This document shows positions 27,655-36,502 of a stretch of 64,000 nucleotides of DNA, piece by piece. The position numbers were made by a program, and so were the translations under genes. Source of the DNA: Acidobacteriota bacterium. GTDB lineage: Bacteria; Acidobacteriota; Polarisedimenticolia; J045. The stretch lies in contig JAGOJY010000003.1 of NCBI GenBank assembly GCA_017994815.1, positions 105,437-169,436 on the forward strand, written 5' to 3'. The notes under the pieces were generated by a model that saw only the letters and a list, made by a program, of their open reading frames with translations, was not told the origin of the DNA and ran no database searches. Every line of letters starts with the position of its first letter. Within the stretch, counting starts at the first letter, position 1.

Positions 27655-28746
27655 ATGGACACCCTGATCGTCACCGGCGCCGCCGGCTTCATCGGTTCCA
27701 ACTTCGTCCGGCTGGCGCTCGAAGCCACCGGCGACCGCGTGCTCGTCGTGGACAAGCTGACCTACGCCGGGCACATCGAGAACCTCGACCCGGTCCGCGC
27801 GAACCCGCGCTTCGAGTTCGTGCAGGGCGACATCGCCGACCGCGAGAAGATGCGGATCCTGGTCGGTGCGCACAACCCGCGCGCGATCGTGAACTTCGCC
27901 GCGGAAACGCACGTCGACCGCTCGATCGACGACCCGACGCCGGTGGTGATGACCAACGTCGTCGGCGCGTGGGAACTCCTGGAGGCCGCGCGGCACCACC
28001 TCGACCGCCAGCCGGCCGAGCAGCGCGAGCGGTTCCGCTTCGTGCAGGTCTCGACCGACGAGGTCTTCGGGACGCTCGAGCACGACGGCGGGAAGTTCAG
28101 CGAGCGCTCGCCGTACGCGCCGAACTCGCCGTACGCGGCGACGAAGGCCGCGGCCGACCACCTCGCCCGGGCCTACGAGCGCACGTTTGGCGTGCCGACG
28201 ATCGTCACGCACTGCGGCAACAACTACGGCCCGCGGCAGTTCCCGGAGAAGCTCGTCCCGCTGATGATCCTCAACGCCCTCGAGGGTCGGTCGCTGCCGA
28301 TCTACGGCGACGGCGGCAACGTCCGCGACTGGCTCTACGTGGACGACCACTGCGAGGGGATCCTGCGCGCGCTCGCGGCGGGCACACCGGGTGCGCACTA
28401 CGTCTTCGGCGGCGAGGAAGAGCGGACGAACCTGGAGCTGGTGGACCTCGTCTGCGATCTTCTGGAACGCGAGTCGCCCGCCGCCGCGAACCCGGCGCTG
28501 CGCGCGCGGGGCGTGGCGGGGTACCGCGAGCTGAAGACGTTCGTGGCGGACCGCCCCGGCCACGACCGCCGTTACGCGATCGACCCGTCGCGCGCCCGCG
28601 CCGAGCTCGGCTGGCGGCCGCGGCACGACCTCGCGGCCGGGATGGCCGCGACGGTCCGCTGGTACCTCGACAACCGCGAGTGGTGCGAAAGGGTGCAGGG
28701 CGCGTATCGCCGCGAGCGCCTCGGCCTCGGCCGCTCCGACGCATGA
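27655..28746 (+). CDS. rfbB: dTDP-glucose 4,6-dehydratase
   Basis: A 363-residue short-chain dehydrogenase that makes dTDP-4-keto-6-deoxyglucose, the second step of dTDP-rhamnose synthesis. NAD binding is shown by [11 protein letters not shown] at the N terminus, catalysis by STDEVFG and the [13 protein letters not shown]yr-Lys pair, and the family by [13 protein letters not shown] and [13 protein letters not shown]. The ATG at 27655 gives the standard N terminus and follows GATAAT by seven bases. An ATG at 27646 overlaps the kinase stop and would add three residues. rfbA and rfbC follow. Confidence 0.94.
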   Translation: MDTLIVTGAAGFIGSNFVRLALEATGDRVLVVDKLTYAGHIENLDPVRANPRFEFVQGDIADREKMRILVGAHNPRAIVNFAAETHVDRSIDDPTPVVMTNVVGAWELLEAARHHLDRQPAEQRERFRFVQVSTDEVFGTLEHDGGKFSERSPYAPNSPYAATKAAADHLARAYERTFGVPTIVTHCGNNYGPRQFPEKLVPLMILNALEGRSLPIYGDGGNVRDWLYVDDHCEGILRALAAGTPGAHYVFGGEEERTNLELVDLVCDLLERESPAAANPALRARGVAGYRELKTFVADRPGHDRRYAIDPSRARAELGWRPRHDLAAGMAATVRWYLDNREWCERVQGAYRRERLGLGRSDA

Positions 28747-28768
28747 CCGCTCGAGAGGCGCGACCACG

Positions 28769-29641
28769 ATGAAGGGGATCATCCTCGCCGGCGGCTCCGG
28801 CACCCGGCTGCACCCGATGACGCTCGGCGTCAGCAAGCAGCTGATGCCGATCTACGACAAGCCGATGGTGTACTACCCGCTCTGCACGCTGATGCAGGCC
28901 GGGATCCGCGAGATCCTGCTGATCACGACCCCGGTGGACCAGGAGGCCTTCCGCCGGCTGCTCAAGGACGGCCGGCACCTCGGGATCGAGATCGAGTTCG
29001 CCGCGCAGCCGCGCCCGGAAGGGCTGGCGCAGGCGTTCCTGATCGGCCGCGAGTTCGTCGGCCAGGACCGCGTCGCGCTCGCGCTCGGCGACAACCTGTT
29101 CTACGGACAGGGCCTGCCCGAGCAGTTGGCGCGCGGCGCGCAGCCCCGCGAAGGCGCCACGGTGTTCGCCTACCGCGTGCGCGACCCCCAGCGCTACGGC
29201 GTCGTCGAACTCGACGCGGACCGCCGCCCGGTGTCGATCGAGGAGAAGCCGTCCGCGCCGCGCTCGCCCTACGCGGTCACCGGTCTGTACTTCTACGACA
29301 ACCAGGTGCTGGAGATCGCGGCCGGGTTGCGGCCGTCGGCGCGCGGCGAACTGGAGATCACCGACGTCAACCGGGCGTACCTCGCCGCCGGGCGCCTGCG
29401 CGTGGAGATCCTCGGCCGCGGCACCGCCTGGCTCGACACCGGCACGCCGGCCTCGCTGATGCAGGCGTCCAGCTTCATCCAGGCGATCGAGGAACGGCAG
29501 GGGTTGAAAGTCGCCTGCCCGGAAGAGGTCGCCTACAAGCTGAAGTACATCGGCGCCGACGACGTGCGCCGGCTCGCCGCCGAGATGCGCGGCAGCCAGT
29601 ACGGCGACTACCTCACGCGCATGCTCGACGAGCAGCCATGA
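28769..29641 (+). CDS. rfbA: glucose-1-phosphate thymidylyltransferase
   Basis: A 290-residue nucleotidyltransferase that joins dTTP and glucose 1-phosphate to dTDP-glucose, the first dTDP-rhamnose step. Nucleotide binding is [17 protein letters not shown] at the N terminus; further signatures are [27 protein letters not shown] and [17 protein letters not shown]. Length and all motifs are standard for the short RmlA class. The start lies 22 bases after rfbB. The stop overlaps the rfbC ATG (ATGA), indicating coupled translation. Confidence 0.96.
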   Translation: MKGIILAGGSGTRLHPMTLGVSKQLMPIYDKPMVYYPLCTLMQAGIREILLITTPVDQEAFRRLLKDGRHLGIEIEFAAQPRPEGLAQAFLIGREFVGQDRVALALGDNLFYGQGLPEQLARGAQPREGATVFAYRVRDPQRYGVVELDADRRPVSIEEKPSAPRSPYAVTGLYFYDNQVLEIAAGLRPSARGELEITDVNRAYLAAGRLRVEILGRGTAWLDTGTPASLMQASSFIQAIEERQGLKVACPEEVAYKLKYIGADDVRRLAAEMRGSQYGDYLTRMLDEQP

Positions 29642-30183
29642 GATTCGCGCCGACCGACATCGTGGAGGTGATCGTCGTCGAGCCGGACGTCCTGGGCGAC
29701 GCGCGCGGCTTCTTCCTCGAGGTCTACCACCGGGACAAGTACCGCGCGGGCGGCATCGACGTGCAGTTCGTGCAGGAGAACCACTCCAGCTCGCGGCCGG
29801 GGACGATCCGCGGGCTGCACTGCCAGGTCCAGCCGCCGCAGGCCAAGCTCGTGCGCGTGCTGGCGGGGGAGATCTTCGACGTCGCGGTCGACATCCGCCG
29901 CGGCTCGCCGAGCTTCGGCCGGTTCGTCTCGGCGGTGCTGTCGAGCGCCAACCGCAGGATGCTCTTCATCCCGGCTGGCTTCGCCCACGGCTTCTGCGTC
30001 ACGTCCGACGTTCCGGCCGAGGTCGAGTACAAGGTCACCGGCCTCTACAACCCGTCCGGCGAGATCACGATCGCCTGGAACGACCCGCGGATCGCCATTC
30101 CCTGGCCGACGGGCGACCCGATCCTGTCAGCCAAGGACCACTCCGCCCCGCCCCTGCAGGACCAGCTGGCCCGCCTGCCGTAG
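29638..30183 (+). CDS. rfbC: dTDP-4-dehydrorhamnose 3,5-epimerase
   Basis: A 181-residue cupin-fold epimerase, the third dTDP-rhamnose step. The active-site region is visible: [28 protein letters not shown] with its catalytic His, [14 protein letters not shown] and [11 protein letters not shown]. It overlaps rfbA by four bases. The reductase gene rfbD, usually in the same cluster, is not in this window. After the TAG the frame stays open for 37 more codons to 30297, a stretch not recognised as part of RfbC. Confidence 0.95.
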   Translation: MRFAPTDIVEVIVVEPDVLGDARGFFLEVYHRDKYRAGGIDVQFVQENHSSSRPGTIRGLHCQVQPPQAKLVRVLAGEIFDVAVDIRRGSPSFGRFVSAVLSSANRRMLFIPAGFAHGFCVTSDVPAEVEYKVTGLYNPSGEITIAWNDPRIAIPWPTGDPILSAKDHSAPPLQDQLARLP

Positions 30184-30297
30184 AACATCGACACGCGTCC
30201 AACGACCACGCGGGTCGATCTCGGGGCGTGCCTCGTCGGGTCGCTCGACGACATCAGCCACACCCTGGCGATCGCCGAGGGGGAGACCTTCCGTTGA
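30184..30297 (+). other. 37-codon open stretch in frame after rfbC
   Basis: Directly after the rfbC TAG the same frame reads on to a TGA at 30295. The end reads GSLDDISHTLAIAEGETFR, which looks protein-like and could be the C-terminal remnant of a lost gene. It has no start codon with a ribosome site and is not assigned. Confidence 0.25.
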
Positions 30298-30323
30298 TCC
30301 TCCTCCGGGCCTATCTCGGGTCT

Positions 30324-32852
30324 TCAGCGCCGGGGCAGGCGCTGGCGCAGCTTCTCGATGCCGTGCCAGGGATCGCGCCCGAGCGAGCGCAGCCGGTCGG
30401 GGAGGTTGCGCACGTGGAAGGCGTCGGCGCGGACGCCCTGCTCGACCTCGTCCCAGGTGACCGGCGTTGACACCGGCGCGCCCTCCCGGGCGCGGGTCGA
30501 GTAGGCCGCTACCGCGATCGCGCCGCGCGCGTTGCGCAGGTAGTCGATGAAGATCTTCCCCTTGCGCCGCGCCTTGGACATCACGGCCACGTACTTCTTC
30601 GGCTCGCGCCCGGCCATCTCGGTGGCGATCGCCTCGCTGAACGAGCGCACCTCGTCCCAGCTCGAACGCCGCTCGATCGGCACGACGACGTGCAGCCCCT
30701 TGCCGCCGGTGGTCTTGGCGAACGACGTCAGCTTCAGCGCGGCCAGCCGCTCGCGCAGCGCGAGCGCGGCCTCGACGACCGCGTCCCAGGCCACGGCCGC
30801 GTCGGGATCGAGGTCGAAGACGATGCGGTCCGGCCGCTCGATGTTGTCGATGCGCGAGCCCCAGACGTGGAACTCGAGCGTGCCGAGCTGGACGAGCGCC
30901 ACCATCGATTCGACGCTGTCGATGTACGGGTAGACGCCGACCTTGCGCTGCTCCTGGATCGCGACGGTGCGCACCGGATCCGGGAAATCGCCGCGATCGT
31001 GCTTCTGGTAGAAGCAGAACTTGGCGTGGCCCTCGGGACAGCGCACGAGGGTCAGCGGCCGGCGCCCGACGTGCGGCAGGATCCGGTCGGCGATCGCGAC
31101 GTAGAACTCCGCCAGCTCGCGCTTGGTGATCCCCTGCGCGGGGTACAGCACGCGGTCGGGGTGGCTCAGCCGGACGCCGTGGACGGTTTCGTCGCCGCGC
31201 TTGGCCGCGGCGCGCGCCGGGACGGGCTGGGGTCGCTCCACGATCGCCTCCTGCGGCCGCTTGTCCTCGCGCAGACCTTTGAACGACGGGTGGCGCAGGA
31301 CGCCGTCGCGCGTCCACTCGGTGAACGTCACCTCGCCGACCAGCCGCGGCTTGACCCAGTGCGCCCGGCGCGCGATCGCGCGCGGCGGCTCGTTGGCGAA
31401 CGGGCACTCGGTCTGCGCGAGCGCGTCGAGCCTGGCCCGCAGCTCGCGGGCCAGCTTCTCGGTGAATCCGGTGCCGACCTTGCCCGCGTAGCGCAGGCGG
31501 CCGTCCGGTTCGTGCACGCCGACGAGAAGCGCGCCGATGCCGGTGCGTTGCCCCTGCGGGTCGGTGAACCCGCCGATCACGAACTCCTGGCTCGCGCTGC
31601 ACTTGACCTTCAACCACTCGCGGGTGCGGGTCGAGCGGTGGGGGGCGTGGGCGAGCTTGGAGACGATCCCCTCCAGCCCGTGCCGGCAAGCCTCGGCGTA
31701 GAACGCCGGCCCCTGTCCCTGCACGTGGTCGCTGTAGCGGATCACGCAATCGCGCGGCGCGGCCTCGAGCAGCGCGCCGAGCAGCTTCTTCCGCTCCAGA
31801 AGCGGCGCCCGCGACAGGTCGTGGCCGTCGAGGTACAAGAGGTCGAACGCGTAGTACAGGAGCTCCGTCCCGCGCGCGCCCGAACCGAGCGCGTTCTGCA
31901 GCGCCTGGAAGCTCGAGCGGTGGTGCTCGTCGAGCACCACGACCTCGCCGTCGAGGATCGCCTGCCGCACGGCGAGTTCGCGCGCCTGCTGCGGGATACG
32001 GCCGAACTTGGCGGTCCAGTCCTGCCCGCGGCGGCTCGTCATCACGACGCTGCGCCCGTCGATCCGGCACAGCGCGCGGTAGCCGTCGTACTTGATCTCG
32101 TGCAGCCAGTCCTCGCCCGGCGGCGCGTCCTGGACCAGCGTCGCGAGCTGCGGCGCGATGCTCGCCGGCAGCGGCGCCTTGCGCGCGCCCGGCACGCCGG
32201 CCGGGTCGGGGGCCGGCGCGCGGCGCGCGCTCTTCGTGCCGCGTCGCGGTTTCGCGCCCGCGGCCAGTTCCTCGATCGTGCGCCCGCTCGAGACGCTCTG
32301 CGGAAGCTGCTCGACGATCTCGGCGGCGTGCGACGAGCGGCGCGCGTCGTCGTCGGCGTCCTTGAACAGGAGCCAGTTCTTCTCGTCCTTCGGATCGCCG
32401 CGCCGGCCGGTGCGCACGAGGTGCCAGCCGCCGGTCAGCTTCTCGCCCTCGAGGCGGAAGCGCAGGTGCCCCTTCTCGTGGGCCTGGACCGGGTCGCCCT
32501 CGGGGAACCAGCGCCCGCGGTCCCACACGATCATCGTCCCCGCCCCGTACTCGCCGGCCGGGATCGTGCCCTCGAAGTGCCGGTACTCGAGCGGGTGGTC
32601 CTCGGTGTGCACGGCGAGCCGCTTCACGCCGGGGTCGAGGCTCGGCCCCTTCGGCACGGCCCAACTCTTCAGCACGCCTTCCATCTCGAGGCGCAGGTCG
32701 TAGTGCAGCCGGCTCGCGTCGTGCTTCTGCACGACGAAGCGCAGGCCGGGTTCCCGCGCCGGTGCGCGCCGCGCGGCCCGCCGCCGCGGCGTCCCCGCGG
32801 GCTCCGGCGTGCGCCGGAAGTCGCGCTTGCGCTGGTACTCCTTCAGTCCCAT
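30324..32852 (-). CDS. ligD: multifunctional non-homologous end-joining DNA ligase
   Basis: An 842-residue enzyme that processes and seals double-strand breaks together with Ku. The order is phosphoesterase, ligase, polymerase, as in Pseudomonas LigD. The phosphoesterase domain (about 30-190) has QKHDASRLHYDLRLE and HFEGTIPAGEYGAG. The ATP-dependent ligase (about 225-530) has the adenylated lysine in EIKYDGYRAL and EGIVSKL. The primase-polymerase (about 555-842) has SHPDRVLYPAQGITKREL and the DLDP metal site. The ATG at 32852 lies within the last codons of the glyoxalase gene (10-base overlap). No ku gene lies in this window. Confidence 0.93.
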   Translation of the reverse strand: MGLKEYQRKRDFRRTPEPAGTPRRRAARRAPAREPGLRFVVQKHDASRLHYDLRLEMEGVLKSWAVPKGPSLDPGVKRLAVHTEDHPLEYRHFEGTIPAGEYGAGTMIVWDRGRWFPEGDPVQAHEKGHLRFRLEGEKLTGGWHLVRTGRRGDPKDEKNWLLFKDADDDARRSSHAAEIVEQLPQSVSSGRTIEELAAGAKPRRGTKSARRAPAPDPAGVPGARKAPLPASIAPQLATLVQDAPPGEDWLHEIKYDGYRALCRIDGRSVVMTSRRGQDWTAKFGRIPQQARELAVRQAILDGEVVVLDEHHRSSFQALQNALGSGARGTELLYYAFDLLYLDGHDLSRAPLLERKKLLGALLEAAPRDCVIRYSDHVQGQGPAFYAEACRHGLEGIVSKLAHAPHRSTRTREWLKVKCSASQEFVIGGFTDPQGQRTGIGALLVGVHEPDGRLRYAGKVGTGFTEKLARELRARLDALAQTECPFANEPPRAIARRAHWVKPRLVGEVTFTEWTRDGVLRHPSFKGLREDKRPQEAIVERPQPVPARAAAKRGDETVHGVRLSHPDRVLYPAQGITKRELAEFYVAIADRILPHVGRRPLTLVRCPEGHAKFCFYQKHDRGDFPDPVRTVAIQEQRKVGVYPYIDSVESMVALVQLGTLEFHVWGSRIDNIERPDRIVFDLDPDAAVAWDAVVEAALALRERLAALKLTSFAKTTGGKGLHVVVPIERRSSWDEVRSFSEAIATEMAGREPKKYVAVMSKARRKGKIFIDYLRNARGAIAVAAYSTRAREGAPVSTPVTWDEVEQGVRADAFHVRNLPDRLRSLGRDPWHGIEKLRQRLPRR

Positions 32853-33319
32853 CCGAGGAGGCTCTCGATGTCGAGCGGCTCGGTGGTCATCGCCAACGTG
32901 CCGGTGGCGTCGCGCGGCCATTGCTCGCGCGGCCGATCCCAGTACAGCTCGAGGCCGTTGCCGTCCGGGTCGCGCAGGTACAGCGCTTCGCTCACGCCGT
33001 GGTCGCTCGCGCCGTCCAGCGGGATGCCCGCCGCGACGAGGCGGCGCAGCGCGTCGGCCAGCGCGGCGCGCGTCGGGTACTGGATCGCCACGTGGTACAG
33101 GCCGGTCGCCGAGTTCGGCGGTGGCGACCCGCCGCGGCTGTGCCAGGTGTTCAGGCCGATGTGGTGATGGTAACCGCCGGCCGCGACGAACGCCGCGCTC
33201 GTCCCGTAGCGCTGCGTCAGCTCGAAGCCGAGCACGTCGCGGTAGAAGTGCAACGAGCGCTCGAGGTCGGCGACCTTGAGGTGCACGTGCCCGATGCGCA
33301 CGCCGGGGTCGATCGCCAT
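32843..33319 (-). CDS. glyoxalase/bleomycin-resistance-fold (VOC) protein
   Basis: A 158-residue protein with the paired beta-alpha-beta-beta-beta modules of the VOC superfamily. It has [20 protein letters not shown] at the start, [12 protein letters not shown] in the middle, [10 protein letters not shown], and [14 protein letters not shown] at the end, which supply the His/Glu metal ligands. It resembles ring-cleavage dioxygenase or CatE-like proteins; the substrate is unknown. The ATG at 33319 is six bases after TACGAT (33331 to 33326), so probably leaderless. The preceding GTG at 33355 is less likely. It overlaps ligD by 10 bases. Confidence 0.8.
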   Translation of the reverse strand: MAIDPGVRIGHVHLKVADLERSLHFYRDVLGFELTQRYGTSAAFVAAGGYHHHIGLNTWHSRGGSPPPNSATGLYHVAIQYPTRAALADALRRLVAAGIPLDGASDHGVSEALYLRDPDGNGLELYWDRPREQWPRDATGTLAMTTEPLDIESLLGWD

Positions 33320-33325
33320 CTCGTG

Positions 33326-33331
33326 ATCGTA
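33326..33331 (-). promoter_or_regulatory. -10 element of glyoxalase-ligD (leaderless)
   Basis: TACGAT on the minus strand, six bases before the ATG at 33319. Confidence 0.45.
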
Positions 33332-33492
33332 CCGGGCACTTTTGCGGCGTGCCACCGCGCGGTGAATTCACCGGGGGCCAAACCGGCGCCCCCGCGAAGT
33401 GTCGGCTATTCTATGGTCACAGCGTTCGCAGGCCCCTCCTGATGGGAGCCCGACCCTTAGGGGATCCGAACAGCTCCATCAGAGGAGGATTC

Positions 33493-33669
33493 ATGCTCCG
33501 CTGGGCGCTGGCGTTCTTCGTCATCGCGGTCATAGCTGCGTTGCTCGGCTTCGGCGGTATCGCCGGGGCCGCCGCCGGTATCGCGAAGTTCCTGTTCTTC
33601 CTGTTCATCGTGCTGTTCATCGTCGCGCTGCTCGTCGGCCTTTTCAGATCACCACGGACGTTGGTGTAA
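33493..33669 (+). CDS. small DUF1328 membrane protein
   Basis: A 58-residue protein made of two hydrophobic helices: [20 protein letters not shown], then a [12 protein letters not shown] hinge, and [18 protein letters not shown]. The sequence matches the YtjA/DUF1328 family almost end to end. The function is unknown; homologues are stress-induced inner-membrane peptides. The ATG has AGAGGAGG four bases upstream, one of the strongest ribosome sites in the window. A 15-bp hairpin follows the stop. Confidence 0.88.
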   Translation: MLRWALAFFVIAVIAALLGFGGIAGAAAGIAKFLFFLFIVLFIVALLVGLFRSPRTLV

Positions 33670-33696
33670 GGCTCTCGATCCTCGACGACAACCGGG

Positions 33697-33738
33697 AGGC
33701 TACTCTGACACTTCGGGTGTCAGAGTAGCCTGTCCCCG
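33697..33738. repeat. 15-bp hairpin with a GGGGACAGG arm, between converging genes
   Basis: 33697-33711 (AGGCTACTCTGACAC) pairs perfectly with 33717-33731 around TTCGG. The right arm continues as CCTGTCCCC (33730-33738), matching the dispersed repeat. The sequence includes the last codons of the glycosyltransferase gene on the minus strand. It could terminate transcription in both directions. Confidence 0.65.
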
Positions 33739-35012
33739 CCGGTCCCCACCGGAACGTCCCAGGGGGCCAGGAACAGAAGATCGCGGCGCGCCGACGCGAG
33801 GTCCACGTCCTCGAGCGTGTAGCCGTCCTGCGCCGCGCGTCCGCGCGGCAGCTGCCACTTGGCCGCGAACCTGTGCCAGTTCTCCTCGAACACGCGGCGG
33901 TAGCTCTTCGGCTCGAGCGCGAAGCTGCGCGACCCCTCGTGGTGCACGAAGGCATCGTCGGCGCGGTACGGCACCAGCCCGGCCGCGAGCAGCCGCAGGC
34001 ACCAGTCGTCGTCCTCGAAGTTGCCCGGGAAGAACTGCGGGTCGAACCCGCCGATGCGCCGCAGGGTGCGGCGTGGGATCGCGAGGCAGAGCCCGGTCAG
34101 GCGGGCGACCGCCCTTGCGCGGCGGGCGCAGGCGCGCGCGAGCTGCTCGGCGAACGTTTCCAGTCCATCGAGCGTCACCGGATCGTAGGCCACGCGGGCC
34201 AACCCCTGCGGCCACGCGGCGCGGTTCGAGAGCGGCCCCACGGCGCCGGCCTTCGGCGCCGCGAGGTGGTGCGTCATGCGCTCGGACCAGCCGGAGGTGA
34301 CGACGGTGTCGGAGTTGAGCAGGACCAGCACGTCGCCGCGCGCCGCGCACAGGCCGCGGTTACAGGTCGCCGCGAACCCGCGCTGCTCGTCCTGGCGCAT
34401 CACGCGCACGCGCGCGTCGCGCGCCGCGAGTTCGCCGAGCGTGGCCAGCGAATCGTCGGGCGAGGCGTCGTCGACCAGGATCAGCTCCATCAGCGGGGGC
34501 GTGCGCTCGAGGACGCTCGCGACCGTCCGCCGCACGAGCTTCGGGTTGCCCCGCACCGGGATGATCACCGACACCCGCGGCTCGCCGCCGAGGAGCGGCA
34601 GCTGGGCCAGCGCGTGCGCCGCGTCCTCGTCGCTGCCGCGCGGGACGTGGCGCACCGAGGCCGCCGGGCTTCCCCCGGCGAGCGCCAGCACCTGCGCCGC
34701 CTCGCAGACCACGACGGCGTCCGCCGCGCGCCACAGCAGCTCGCCGTCGGCGAGGCCGGCGGACGGTTGCAGCTCGACCACGCTCGCGGCGGGGAACGCC
34801 GCGTCGGCCAGCCCGGGCAGCTGCGCGAGCAGCTCCGCGTCGGCCAGCGCGTACACCGCCTGCAGCGTCGCGCCCGCCGCGCGGGCCTGCGCCGCCGACA
34901 TCAGCTTCACCTCGCCGGACCACAACGACGTCAGCACGCGCGCCCGCGCGCGCGCCGCATCCACCGCCCCCGCGCCCGGCACGACCGCCAGCACCCCCGG
35001 CCGTGGGTTCAT
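33720..35012 (-). CDS. family 2 glycosyltransferase
   Basis: A 430-residue protein. The first 155 residues are Ala-rich and unassigned. The GT-A domain starts at RVSVIIPVRGNPKLVRRTV (about residue 160), with LVDDASPDDSL, the donor-binding LLNSDTVVTSGW, and GGFDPQFFPGNFEDDDWCLRLL. That last segment is typical of the rhamnosyl/galactosyl-transferase group that transfers to O-antigen or protein glycans. The ATG at 35012 overlaps the stop of the upstream gene by four bases. The C terminus (GGDRLL) lies in a repeat hairpin. Together with its partner it may decorate a surface glycan. Confidence 0.82.
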   Translation of the reverse strand: MNPRPGVLAVVPGAGAVDAARARARVLTSLWSGEVKLMSAAQARAAGATLQAVYALADAELLAQLPGLADAAFPAASVVELQPSAGLADGELLWRAADAVVVCEAAQVLALAGGSPAASVRHVPRGSDEDAAHALAQLPLLGGEPRVSVIIPVRGNPKLVRRTVASVLERTPPLMELILVDDASPDDSLATLGELAARDARVRVMRQDEQRGFAATCNRGLCAARGDVLVLLNSDTVVTSGWSERMTHHLAAPKAGAVGPLSNRAAWPQGLARVAYDPVTLDGLETFAEQLARACARRARAVARLTGLCLAIPRRTLRRIGGFDPQFFPGNFEDDDWCLRLLAAGLVPYRADDAFVHHEGSRSFALEPKSYRRVFEENWHRFAAKWQLPRGRAAQDGYTLEDVDLASARRDLLFLAPWDVPVGTGGDRLL

Positions 35013-36232
35013 CGCGCCGCCGCGTCCAGGGAGCGGCGTGCGCCCGCCGCCGCGCCGCGCCCGGCGACGGTCAGGCGGATGCCGCGCGATTCGAGCAGCT
35101 CGCGCGCGCCGCGGAAGAAGTGCGGCCACAGCGGCTGGCTCTCGGCGGGGTCGAGCCCCGCGAGGCGGATCTCCGAGGCGCCGAGCCAGTGCGCCCACTG
35201 CAGGGCCAGCGCGGCGGCGCCCGGCCCGGGGAAGAAGCCCGTTTCCATCTCGTCCGACCAGCCCAACGCGGGTCCTCCGGCGCGCTCGAGATCGAGCAAC
35301 GCGACGCGCGAGCGGGCCCGCGGCGCGAGCCCGTCGCCGTCCAGGTGTTCCGAGTGCACCAGCACCGCGCGCACGCTGGCCAGCGCCCCGGCGGCCTCCA
35401 GCGTGCGCGGCGGCGCGGTGGCGCAGACGAAGTGCGCCAGTCCCATCCGCGCCGCGAGCCACGGCAGCGCCTCCGGGACGGCGATCACCACGGCCTCGCA
35501 CAGTTCGGCCGCTTCCAGCGCGTCGAGCCCGCTGCCCGAGGCCAGGACCAGCGCGCGGCCGCCGGAGTGGCGGTCGCGGTAGCGCCCGGCGGGCTGGACC
35601 TCGACGCGCGGGCGCGCCTCGCCCGAGTTCTCCGCCGGGGACGTCGTCGCCATCCGCACCAGCGGGATGCGCAGCGGCGCCTCGGGCGCGGGGGCGGGCG
35701 CCACCGGTGGCGCCGGCGCCGGCGGCGCGCCGTTGGCCGAGATCCGCGACAACTCCTTCATCAACGGCCCGGCGGCGCTGGCCGCGAGCCGGGCCTCGTC
35801 CTCGAACCAGCCCGGCGCGGCCGCGACCGAGCGCAGCCCGGACCGCGCCAGCGCGTCCCGCCGCTCGGCGCGCGCCGTCACGGCGTCCACCGCCGCCTGC
35901 TGCGCGGGGCCGTCCAGGACTGCCGCGTCCTCCGGGCGGACGCGGGGGTCGAGGTCGACCAGAAGCGCCGGAACCGGCGCGGCGGTCAGGGCGCCCGTCG
36001 GGGCGAGCACGACGTCGGCGTGCTCGTGCCGCACGAGGGCTTCGAAGAACGGCGCCGGGAGGCGCGCGCCGTCCCGCAGCGGGTAGACGAACACGTCCAG
36101 CCCCTGCGGGAGCACGGCGGCGGTCGCCTGGCCGTAGGCGACGACGCGGGCGGTCCCGCGCGGCAGCTGCGCGAGCGCCTGGCCGAGGCCGTAGGCGGCG
36201 GCGGGATCCGGCACGATGGCGAGGATCTTCAA
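35009..36232 (-). CDS. protein of unknown function, possibly DUF115/MptE-like
   Basis: A 407-residue protein I cannot assign firmly. It starts LKILAIVPDPAAAYGLG, is rich in Ala/Pro, and has a linker of proline-alanine repeats near residue 190. The C-terminal 180 residues (ALVLASGSGLDALEAAELCEA, VVIAVPEALPWLAARMGLAH, TGFFPGPGAAALALQWAHWLGASEIRLAG) resemble the DUF115/MptE-like nucleotide-sugar fold of motility-associated factors, but the match is loose. The TTG at 36232 has GGGAGGGAGGGA directly upstream. It is coupled by ATGA to the glycosyltransferase gene, which suggests a shared glycan task. Confidence 0.5.
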   Translation of the reverse strand: MKILAIVPDPAAAYGLGQALAQLPRGTARVVAYGQATAAVLPQGLDVFVYPLRDGARLPAPFFEALVRHEHADVVLAPTGALTAAPVPALLVDLDPRVRPEDAAVLDGPAQQAAVDAVTARAERRDALARSGLRSVAAAPGWFEDEARLAASAAGPLMKELSRISANGAPPAPAPPVAPAPAPEAPLRIPLVRMATTSPAENSGEARPRVEVQPAGRYRDRHSGGRALVLASGSGLDALEAAELCEAVVIAVPEALPWLAARMGLAHFVCATAPPRTLEAAGALASVRAVLVHSEHLDGDGLAPRARSRVALLDLERAGGPALGWSDEMETGFFPGPGAAALALQWAHWLGASEIRLAGLDPAESQPLWPHFFRGARELLESRGIRLTVAGRGAAAGARRSLDAAAR

Positions 36233-36488
36233 GTCCCTCCCTCCCGACCCGGGGCAGTCCGGGCCCGGTGGGCGGGTGCAAGAACCGTGCTCGGCGGTGG
36301 GACAGCCCTGCCCGCGGGGATCGCGGCGGGAGCGCGCGAAGGCCGGGCGATCGCCGCCGCCGATCGGTCGGCGGGGTGTCGTGGAATTGACGCTCGCCCC
36401 GGCAATCGCGTTCCCGGTCCGGCGGCACCGCTCGCAGGGCGTCGCGAACCGCCGGGCGGCTTGTGGCATTCGCCGACGACTCTGGTGC

Positions 36489-36494
36489 TAGATT
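36489..36494 (+). promoter_or_regulatory. -10 element of the opp-type ATPase genes (leaderless)
   Basis: TAGATT, eight bases before the ATG at 36503. The 256 bases upstream, to the divergent gene start at 36232, show no gene and no other clear signal. Confidence 0.4.
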
Positions 36495-36502
36495 CCGTCG
36501 CG

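Noticed and set aside
30184..30297. RfbC extended by read-through of its TAG
   Set aside because: RfbC is complete without it, and there is no sign of stop-codon recoding.
32853..33371. N-terminal extension of LigD to 33371
   Set aside because: The stretch is an out-of-frame overlap of the glyoxalase gene; LigD proper starts at [12 protein letters not shown].
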